Shown piece by piece: positions 57,114 to 64,000 of a DNA stretch of 64,000 nt. Each line of letters starts with the position of its first letter. The first letter of the stretch is position 1. This DNA comes from Celoporthe dispersa (Eukaryota > Ascomycota > Sordariomycetes > Diaporthales > Cryphonectriaceae). Below the pieces are notes generated by a model. That model was not told the DNA's origin. It saw nothing but the letters and a program-made list of their open reading frames with translations, and searched no databases. Both the position numbers and the translations under genes were made by a program. The stretch spans positions 62,001 to 126,000 of the forward strand of contig WAID01000007.1 of the NCBI GenBank assembly GCA_016584495.1, read 5' to 3'.

Positions 57114-59527
57114 ATGGCTTCCTCTTCCTCCCTCAAGACCCTGCTGGCGTGCTGCTCGCTGCTCGCCACAGGTGCTCAGGTGCATGCTGCTGCGGTCCAC
57201 CCCCGGGACGTGGCCGTGCTGAGGTCAACACCGGCCGACCCCGCCGTGACGGTCAAGAATGGCACGTATGAGGGTGTCTATAGCCCCGAGTACGACCAGG
57301 ACTTCTTCTTGGGCATGCGGTATGCTGCGGTACGTACCATACGTGACGAGACAAACCCCCCTCCCCCTCCCCCTCCCCCTCACCATGCTCTGGCTGACAG
57401 TAACCAAAACACACAAAACCAACAGCCCGCAAAGCGCTTCGAGACCGCCCAGCCCCTGACGACAGCATGGAACGGCACCCAGGAGGCCAAGGTGTACCCG
57501 CCGTCCTGCATAGGCTACGGCTCCGACGACACGGGCTACACGCTCTCCGAGGACTGCCTCTACCTCAACGTGATCCGCCCCGCCGGCACCGACGAGACGG
57601 CCCAGCTCCCGGTGGCCGTGTGGATCCACGGCGGCGGCCTGTACGAGGGAGGTAGCGCCGACAGGCGGTACAACCTGTCGTTTATCGTGCAGAACTCGGT
57701 CGACCTGGGCACGCCCATGGTGGCCGTCTCGCTCAACTACCGCCTGTCCGCGTACGGCTTCCTCTGCGGCAGCGAGGCCCTGGCCGCCGGCATCGCCAAC
57801 AACGGCTTCCGCGACCAGAGGCAGGCCCTGCGCTGGGTCAACGAGAACATCGCCGCGTTTGGTGGCGACCCGGCCAAGGTCACCATCTGGGGCGAGAGCT
57901 CTGGGGCCGAGAGCGTCAACGCACAGGTCCTTGCCTATAATGGTAGGTCTCTTTTTTTTCTTCTTTCTTCTCTTTCTATATATATTGTTTTGTTTTGTTG
58001 CTTTCTACCAGAAAAAGAAGAGGAGAAGAGAAGAAGAAGAAAGAAGAGAAGAAGAGGGAAAAAGAAAAAGAAGAAGAAAAGAAAAAAGAAAACACAGACA
58101 CCACTACCACCCCCACCCCCTCCCCCCCAAAAATATAGGCTGACCACAAGAACAGGCCGTGATGATGGCCTTTTCCGCGCTGCCGTGGCCGAGTCGGGCT
58201 TCGGAGGCACCCTCCCCGCTACGCAGGCGGCTTCAACGCTACTGGGGCCATGCAGGACGTCTACAACACGCTCGTGTCCAACACCTCGTGCGCCGCCACG
58301 GTCAACACCACCGCCTCCCTCGCCTGCCTCAAGGCCCTCCCCTTTGCCGAGCTCGACGCCGCCCTCAACGGCACCGCCGCCTCCCCCCTGGCCGCCCATG
58401 CTCGACCACGACTTCATCGCCGACTACCCCGTGCACCAGCTCGCCGCCGGCCGGTTCCCCCAGATCCCCATCATGATCGGCTGCAACACGGACGAGGGCA
58501 CCGCCTTTGGCGACGCGAGGGGCCCCAACGGCACCGCTGTCGACACCGACGACGAGATGCGCTACGCCGTGGAGAGCGTCATCGGCGCCCAGGCCCCCGA
58601 GCTGCTGGGCCGCACCATGGACAGCATCATCGACGAGGCCCTCACCCTGTACCCCGACATCCAGGCCGTGGGCATCCCCTCCCTGGAAAAGTTCCCGCTC
58701 ATCGTGCCGGGCGACGAGGTGGCCACCGAGCTGGGCCTGCAGTACCGCCGGACGGGAGCCTTCTTTGGCGACTTGTAAGTTTTGTGTAATTTTTTTTTCT
58801 TTTTGGTTTGTTGGGCTCACCTGTTGTGGGATGGTGATGTTCAAAAAAGTAACAAGGCCTGATGCTGACATTTTATCCTTGTTATAGCGTGATGCAGTAT
58901 GTCTCTTCTCTCCAAAAGAAAGAACCCCCGACCACATGCCTCTCCTCCCCTCCCCCCCCTCCTTGTGACTCTTGTCACAACAAACCTGAATAAAGAAAAG
59001 AGAAGAAATATGAAGAGAGGAGAAAAAGAATACTGACAGCCATGATCAAGGTACCTCCGCCGCAGGGCGTCCATCGCCTGGTCCAACGCCGGCCTGCCCT
59101 CGTGGGCCTACCGCTTCGACGTGACGGTCAACGGCATCCCCGACTACGTGGCCGCCACCCACTTCCAGGAGGTCGCCTTTGTCTTCGACAACACCATGGG
59201 CGTCGGCTACAACGCCCAGCCCGACCCCTTGCCAACACCACCGCCGCCTACCCGGCCCTCGCCAAGGCCATGTCCAACGCCTGGGTGAACTTTATCACGG
59301 GGCTCGACCCGAACGGTGCCGCAGCAGCAGCAGCAGACGACAGCACCTGTGACGACGACAGCGCGGGCGTCCTCCCGGCCTGGCCCCAGTATAACGCCAC
59401 GTCTGGGGGCGGCGTGGGGCAGAGCATCGTGTTCAGCGTCAACGGGAGCTATATCGAGTGGGATGACTACCGGGCGGAGGGCATGGAGTGGATGATACAG
59501 AACTCGCTGCCCCTGTTTGGAAACTAG
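57114..59527 (+). CDS. Secreted type-B carboxylesterase/lipase
   Basis: Alpha/beta-hydrolase that hydrolyses ester bonds outside the cell. It has an N-terminal signal peptide (about 23-25 residues, ending near GAQVHA), then SEDCLYLNVIRP, oxyanion-hole VWIHGGGLYEGG, the nucleophile elbow GESSGAESV, an acid-residue region IGCNTDEGT, and C-terminal ATHFQEV, which holds the likely catalytic His. Proposed exons are 57114-57329, 57426-57942, 58156-58774, a 9-nt microexon 58888-58896, and 59051-59527. Three one-base shifts occur (C-runs near 58215, 58388 and 59229). Corrected, the spliced CDS is exactly 613 codons with every junction in phase, which supports the model. The long frame that reads through introns 1 and 2 is an artefact, because both are multiples of three without stops. 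Natural substrate unknown. Confidence 0.88.
57943..58155 (+). other. Esterase intron 2 (stop-free, 213 nt)
   Basis: GTAGGT donor; branch CTGAC near 58138; acceptor AACAG at 58155. It contains T-rich then GAAGA/AAAG-rich sequence. Its length is a multiple of three and it has no stop in frame, so retention would insert a Lys/Arg-rich stretch between YNG and RDDGLFRAA, next to the nucleophile region. Confidence 0.75.
58212..58392 (+). other. Two compensating apparent frameshifts in esterase exon 3
   Basis: A missing C in the C4 run near 58215 and an extra C in the C6 run near 58385-58390. Between them the protein AGGFNATGAMQDVYNTL lies in a different frame from both flanks. Confidence 0.65.
58888..58896 (+). 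other. Predicted 9-nt microexon of the esterase
   Basis: Branch-like GCTGAC at about 58863 and acceptor TTATAG lie just before it; donor GTATGT follows at once. It supplies codons between GDF and Q-YLRRRASIAW and makes the flanking 113-nt and 154-nt introns fit in phase. Confidence 0.55.
59226..59233 (+). other. Apparent one-base deletion in esterase last exon
   Basis: The frame of VGYNAQPDP must pass to LANTTAAYPALAKAM. One missing C in the C4 run near 59226-59229 accounts for it. Confidence 0.65.
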
Positions 59528-59808
59528 ACAGAGCAGCAGGTTGTGTATGTGTGTGTGTGTGTGTGTGTGTGTATCTTCCTCTCTCTGTACTGTAGTGTCT
59601 GTAGGTGATTATTACATGGAAACACAGACCTATACCTGGCGCCCCCCCCCCAACCCTTAGGCAGAACGCACGTGTCACATCATATGACCTATTTATTATT
59701 ATAATACATCACGACGGCTCATATTGCTGATGGCCAGCCTCCCCGGCTCTCTCCTATGCATCTCGCCCCCCCCTCGCCTCCCCCCACACACCCACCTCAC
59801 CTCTTGTC
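59528..59808. other. Short convergent spacer esterase/S66 peptidase
   Basis: 281 bp with a (GT)n microsatellite at 59542-59572 and a C9 run near 59643. AT-rich sequence near 59690-59705 may serve both polyadenylation sites. Confidence 0.6.
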
Positions 59809-60898
59809 CTAACACACACCGGGCTCCAGGATCTCAAAGACATCCCCCTCCGAGTCCAGCCTCACGAGCGCATCCATGGGGATGGTCATCATGGGGACCG
59901 TATGCCCGATATCGACGCCCGTCAGCACAGGAAAGCCGGCAAACGCCTCGTTCCGCACCCACCCGTTGTCCACCACGACCTCGCGCACCAGCCTCTCGAC
60001 GGCCTCCCGGCCCTCCCCGTCGCCGTAGCCAAAGAAGCGCCCGAACACGACCCCGGCGACGTGGTCAAAGACGCCCTGCGCCACCAGGTCCGCCAGCTGG
60101 CTCCGGATCCGCTCCAGCGGCACGCCCCGGTGCAGGTCCTCCTCGGCCATGGCCGTCTCGAGGAAGACCACGCGGCCCCGCCAGTCCGGGACGAGGGCGC
60201 GGATCCCGCCCAGCCTGACGACCAGGGACAGGCAGCCGCCAAAGATGCGGCCCTGGGCGCGGCCGGGGCGCAGCCACCTCCAGCCCGGGTTGGGCGCGTA
60301 GGGCGCCGGGGCGAGGGAGGCCGGGTCGGTGAGGTAGGCGGGGTTGGCGGTGCGCCAGGCGGGGGCGGGCGTGACCCTGCCGAGGGGCGTGCCGGGGCGG
60401 GAGATGGCGTCCAGCAGGCAGCGCAGCGAGTAGTCGTCCGGGCGGGGCGCCTCGCCCAGCTCGGGGACCACGGTGGGGCCGTAGAAGGTGCGCAGGCCGC
60501 ACTGGGCGTACAGCAGCCAGTGCAGGACGGTGATGTCGCTGTACCCGACGACGACCTTGGGGTGCGCGCGGAGCAGGCGCAGGGCCTCGGGGTCGCGCAG
60601 CAGGAGCCGGCACGAGCTCGTTGAGCGTGGTGCTGCCGACCATGCAGACGAGGGCGTGGACGCTGTCGTCGGCGAAGGCGGCCAGGAGCTCCCGCTTGCG
60701 GGTCTCGACGTGCGAGGCCACCGTGGTGGCGGCCGGGTCCTCGGCGGTGTAGATGGACCGGACCCGGTAGCCCCGGGACTCGAGGGCCTGGGCGGCGCGC
60801 TGGGTGGGGAGGGGGTGAGTCTCGTGTAGGCGGAGGGAGGGGGAGATGAAGGCGATGGTGCCTCCTGGGGGGAGGGCTCGAGGGAGGGTGGTGGTCAT
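59809..60898 (-). CDS. Peptidase family S66 protein (LD-carboxypeptidase/MccF-like)
   Basis: Serine peptidase fold known from bacterial LD-carboxypeptidases and microcin C7 immunity protein MccF; fungal members are of unclear function. Reading on the minus strand from ATG at 60898: MTTTLPRALPPGGTIAFISP, then the nucleophile region VHALVCMVGSTTLNEL, then VVVGYSDITVLHWLLYAQCG, TFYGPTVVPELGE, and C-terminal VVFGRFFGYGDGEGREAVER and FPVLTGVDIGHTVPMMTIPM with the expected catalytic His. One extra base near 60613 splits it into two frames. Corrected, it is exactly 363 codons, so a single intronless gene. The classical GGxxS nucleophile motif is not obvious; CMVGS is the matching site. It shares no visible pathway with its neighbours. 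Confidence 0.85.
60600..60625 (-). other. Apparent one-base insertion in S66 gene
   Basis: After TTLNEL the correct continuation (CRLLLRDPEALRLLRA) is one frame away. Removing one base in the cgagctcgtgcc context restores it. Confidence 0.65.
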
Positions 60899-60968
60899 CT
60901 TTCTGGAAGCCAAGAGCAGTTTGTTGTGTGGTGTGTGTGTGTGTGTGTGTGTGTATTTTTTATGATGG

Positions 60969-60986
60969 TTTATATGATGGTTTATA
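60969..60986 (-). promoter_or_regulatory. Tandem TATA-like boxes of the S66 gene
   Basis: The direct repeat atgatggtttat places two TATAAA strings on the minus strand (60969-60974 and 60981-60986), 71-88 bp upstream of the start codon. A GT microsatellite (about 60928-60954) lies between them and the ATG. Confidence 0.45.
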
Positions 60987-61500
60987 TGATGTCCTGCCAC
61001 ACCCTTCCACAAGACGTGTCTTGTCATCCAAATGTCTCCCCGCCATCTACAAAAGGGCGTGGGCGTGCCCTTTCATGTACTTTTTTTTTTCTTTCCCCTT
61101 CCTTCTTTTTACTAATGCAGCTGGTTGGTTGACATGTTGGCTAGGTGGGTGGTAACTCCACCCCCACCCCCCTTCCTCCTCCTCCTCCCTCTCCTGGGCA
61201 GGAGGATTCATGCAGGTAAGAACTGGGGAGGAAAAAGGTAAGTATGCAGCTAGATTAGATCGATCTAGTGAGAAATGAATAAAGTGACTGGGACCTGTCC
61301 GAACTCGTCAACTCCACCACCCGTCTTTGTAATTACCATTTACTTGATAGAAATATACACCCTCTTAATTTCCTCCCATCTCTGTAGAGAGCAGATGCTG
61401 GCCTTCGTAGCGACCCACATCACCACAGCTGCTCCCCTTTTTTTTTTCCCCCTCTCTTCCTCTTTTTTTCTTTTCTTCTTTTTGACCCCTTCCCAGCCCC

Positions 61501-62585
61501 TCACCTGGCCTCTCCTCCACCTCCTCCTTCACCACTCTTCTCCTTCCTCCTCTCCCCGTCCAGCCACCCGAGGAACAGGCTGACATCCTTGGCAATCGCC
61601 CCAGGCACTGCCCTCGTCTGCACCCACATGGGCAAGACCCCCTTGGCATCACTCGCCGTAGCCATAACCCACTCGACCTGTCCCGTCTCCTCCTCCCCTT
61701 CTATTCCTCCTCCTCCTCCACCACCCGTCGCCCGGGAGGCAGACGGCAGCCGCCGCACCCTCTCGACGCTCACATAGGCGCCCACCACAACCCCCTTCTC
61801 GGCGCTCAGCCCCGCCAGGCCCTCCCACTGGCCCCCTCCTGGCCCCTCCGCCTCCTTCCAGCCCCCCCGGTCCGACACCGGGACGCTGACCACCAGGAAC
61901 TCCTCGCCGCCCGCTGCGCCCCCCGCCGGCCCGGCGCACGCACAACAGATCACCTGCAGGACGGGAAAGACCCGCCTCCGCAGGGGCGCCGAGACCTTGT
62001 GCATCATCTCCACCACCGCCACCTGGAACCCGCCCCACCAGCTCGACGACCGCCTCCCGCCCTGCTCCTCCTCCTCCACCTCCACCTCCACCTCCACCGG
62101 CTCCAGCCCGCCCGCCCGCTCCCAGCGCGCCGCGACCCGGTGGGCCAGGACGCTGGGCGTAAAGGCCTCCTCCGTGGCGGCGTGCTCGTCCCGGATGCAC
62201 CGCACGAACTCGGCCCACGACGCTGTGCCCCGGCGCGGGCTGTCGGCGTGTACGGAGCGGCGGCAGGCCCAGGTCTCGCCTGTGGCGGGGAGGGTCCTCT
62301 CGGTGAGGTGGACGGGGGCGCTGGACTCGGAGAAGGTCTTGGTGCCCTTGGGTCGCCAGAGGGGTTTGTTTGCCGCGGTGGTGGTGGTGGTGGTGGCAGC
62401 AGCAGGAGGAGGAGGGAGGGATGCCGAGTGGATGAGGGGGATGGCTTCTCGGAGCAGGGAGGCGAGGAAGGGCCTGAGGTCCTCGGCGGGGGCGGCGGGG
62501 GAGGGGAGCTGGTGGTCTGGAGGCCGCCTAGGCTGAGCAAGGAGGAGGAGGAGGAGGAGCCTCCCTGCTGATGAGACGCGGCCAT
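61501..62585 (-). CDS. DUF3074 (START-like) domain protein
   Basis: Fungal protein with a DUF3074 domain of the SRPBCC/START lipid-binding-like superfamily; function unknown. Minus-strand reading: a Ser/Pro-rich N-terminus, PAEDLRPFLASLLREAIPLI, ETWACRRSVHADSPRRGTAS, WAEFVRCIRDEHAATEEAFT, VAVVEMMHKVSAPLRRRVFP, EFLVVSVPVSDRGG and VEWVMATASDAKGVLPMWVQ, with a Gly-rich C-terminus. ATG at 62585 is chosen because the longer frame, which opens at 62874, runs through a GT microsatellite (a His/Thr repeat) and polypurine sequence and is not protein-like. The chosen start is one frame off the domain. One missing base in the C-run region near 62497-62506 connects them and gives 362 codons. Confidence 0.8.
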
Positions 62586-62586
62586 G

Positions 62587-62587
62587 T

Positions 62588-62616
<29 letters not shown>
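62587..62616. repeat. (GT)n microsatellite abutting the DUF3074 start
   Basis: About 15 GT units ending one base before the ATG (minus strand), hence in the extreme 3' part of the 5' UTR. Confidence 0.9.
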
Positions 62617-62620
<4 letters not shown>

Positions 62621-63313
62621 CCTTTTTCTTTTCTCTGTTTTTCCTTCTTCTCTTTCCTTCTTCTCTTTCCTTCTTCTCTTTCTTTTATTTGGTTGCCTTC
62701 CAAGTGCTGATGAGCTGGATGTTGAGGCGGGAGGGAACTGGTCAAGAGAACGGACAGGACGGGTGGTGATGATGAGCGTCCGAGCACAGGCGAGGTGTGA
62801 CTGTGTGTGCCTGTGCGGTATGTAAATGATGTGATGACGTGCACTGTTATACCTTGGGGACACGAACCCTGCACCGAGCACTACAACAAGGCAGGGGACG
62901 TGTATGTATGTTTGTATATATGGCCTGTCCTCTCCACTAGACACGCAGTAAAAAAAAAAAAAGATATAAAAAAAAAAGAGAGGAAAAGATCAAAAGCACG
63001 TCTTGGGAATCATAGGAAAATCAAGAAACCATCGGGCTGGCCTGCCTGCTTTAATAATAAGCCCGTCGTGGGAGCGTGTTTCACCCATGTCACCACCAAA
63101 CACCACCCGCGAGCCCCCTGAAACCCAAGCCCACCACCACCCAACCACCCTCTCGGTTGTCACGGCAGGAAATTTTCTGGTGCCGGCTGAGACGCTGACA
63201 GGAAAGCTTGACCTGATCCTTTTCTTTTCTTTTTTTTTTTCTTTCCCTTTTTTTCCTTTTCTACACACAAGACAAGACACATGTCGGCGTGGCAGGCCAT
63301 CTAAGTTTCCTTC

Positions 63314-63356
<43 letters not shown>

Positions 63357-63606
63357 TTAAAGATTATCTATGATACTTGTGTGTATGTGTGTGTGTGTGT
63401 GTGTTGTGCGTGTGGGCGTGACATTTATACACAAACACACACAACACACACTCCCAACATGGTATTGCGTCCCCCTTTTTCTTGGTGCGCCACCCTGTCC
63501 GTATCTAGTCGTATATACATGTCTCCGGTTGATCATAGCACGGAACATAAAATAGAAATAAGGAAGAAAAAAAAACCTTCCATCTTCTTCTTCTGCTCCT
63601 TCCCCT
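62617..63606. other. Spacer between DUF3074 gene and ERG11 3' end
   Basis: DUF3074 promoter plus ERG11 3' UTR (both genes on the minus strand). It holds T/TTC tracts near 62620-62690 and 63220-63262, a (GA)n run at 63319-63353 and GT/CA tracts around 63378-63455. No gene recognised. Confidence 0.6.
63319..63353. repeat. (GA)n microsatellite
   Basis: About 17 GA units in the ERG11 downstream region. Confidence 0.9.
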
Positions 63607-64000
63607 CTAGGCCGTCTCCCGCTTCTCCCAAAAGATCTCGGCCGGCTCCAGGGCCTTGGAAAAGAGCGAGGCGTAGTCGGTGCCCGGCACCTTGCGGGTG
63701 GAGCCGTCGACGCTCCTGAGCTTGAAGAGGCGCACGATGTTGGCGGTGATGGTCTGCAGCTGCAGGTAGGCAAACTGCTCGCCGATGCACCGGTGCCTGC
63801 CCGCGCCGAAGGGCAGGTAGGGCGACGAGGCGCCCTTGCTGATCAGGCCGTAGCCGTAGTCGACCTTCTCCTCCTCGTCCTCGTTCTTGACCGGGAGCCG
63901 CGGCGCCAGCGGCGAGTCGGGCTCCCACCGGTGCGGCTCCCACTCCTCGGGCTCCGGGAAGAACTCGGGGTCGTTGCCCGACACGCCCGGGCTGGCCATC
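63607..64000 (-). CDS. erg11: CYP51/ERG11 sterol 14-alpha-demethylase, C-terminal part
   Basis: Cytochrome P450 of ergosterol synthesis (ER membrane) and target of azole fungicides. Only the last roughly 130 residues are in the window; the gene runs off the right edge, so the apparent methionine at 63999 is internal. Visible features: ASPGVSGNDPEFFPEP, PHRWEPDSP, VDYGYGLISKGASSPYLPFG, the haem-binding loop FGAGRHRCIGEQFA with its cysteine ligand, and the C-terminal GTDYASLFSKALEPAEIFWE. YGLISKGASSPYLPFGAGRH is highly typical of fungal CYP51. The reading frame is intact in this part. Confidence 0.93.
   Translation of the reverse strand, partial: MASPGVSGNDPEFFPEPEEWEPHRWEPDSPLAPRLPVKNEDEEEKVDYGYGLISKGASSPYLPFGAGRHRCIGEQFAYLQLQTITANIVRLFKLRSVDGSTRKVPGTDYASLFSKALEPAEIFWEKRETA

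Noticed and set aside
61501..62874. The 457-aa frame taken as the full DUF3074 protein
   Set aside because: Its first about 100 residues run through polypurine sequence and a GT repeat (Thr-His repeat). The ATG at 62585 is more likely, with a one-base error in the C-run.
57114..64000. A secondary-metabolite or detoxification cluster (esterase, S66 peptidase, DUF3074, P450)
   Set aside because: The P450 is the housekeeping CYP51, there is no core synthase, transporter or regulator, and orientations differ.

Overview
The window is nuclear DNA of a filamentous ascomycete (Pezizomycotina). The gene set points to Sordariomycetes, but the order cannot be fixed from sequence alone. Evidence for a fungus: GC-rich coding sequence, short GT-AG introns (51-213 nt) with CTGAC/CTAAC-like branch sites, pyrimidine-rich leaders, abundant microsatellites in spacers, and ten genes with clear fungal orthologues. 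There are no bacterial operons, CRISPR arrays or intact transposons.

Layout. 2.46-8.74 kb (+): RIM15-type PAS/zinc-finger/AGC-kinase/receiver protein, convergent with 10.18-13.24 kb (-): DIS3/Rrp44 exosome nuclease. 13.24-25.8 kb: gene-poor. 25.8-28.43 kb (+): RSC7/NPL6-type chromatin-remodelling subunit, convergent with 30.75-32.57 kb (-): NUG1 ribosome-assembly GTPase. NUG1 shares a 0.67-kb divergent promoter with 33.24-34.18 kb (+): glycerol-1-phosphatase. 34.2-49.8 kb: a 15.6-kb stretch without a recognisable gene. 49.83-52.20 kb (+): homeodomain transcription factor. 57.11-59.53 kb (+): secreted type-B carboxylesterase. 59.81-60.90 kb (-): S66-family peptidase. 61.50-62.59 kb (-): DUF3074/START-like protein. 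63.61-64.00 kb (-): C-terminus of CYP51/ERG11, cut by the window edge.

These are mostly housekeeping or regulatory genes: nutrient signalling, RNA decay, chromatin, ribosome assembly, osmolyte synthesis, development and sterol synthesis. They do not form a biosynthetic cluster or an obvious functional unit. I found no convincing undescribed system.

A dominant technical feature is that seven of the ten genes carry apparent one-base frameshifts, many in C or G runs or in GAG/GAC-rich repeats. Correcting them brings each fully modelled gene to a whole number of codons with the expected domains in order. I therefore read them as assembly errors, not pseudogenes. The most interesting biological points are a predicted 9-nt microexon in the esterase, two possible exitrons in RSC7, the replaced phosphoacceptor in the RIM15 receiver domain, an overlapping upstream ORF at RIM15, and the very large non-coding tract before the homeobox gene.
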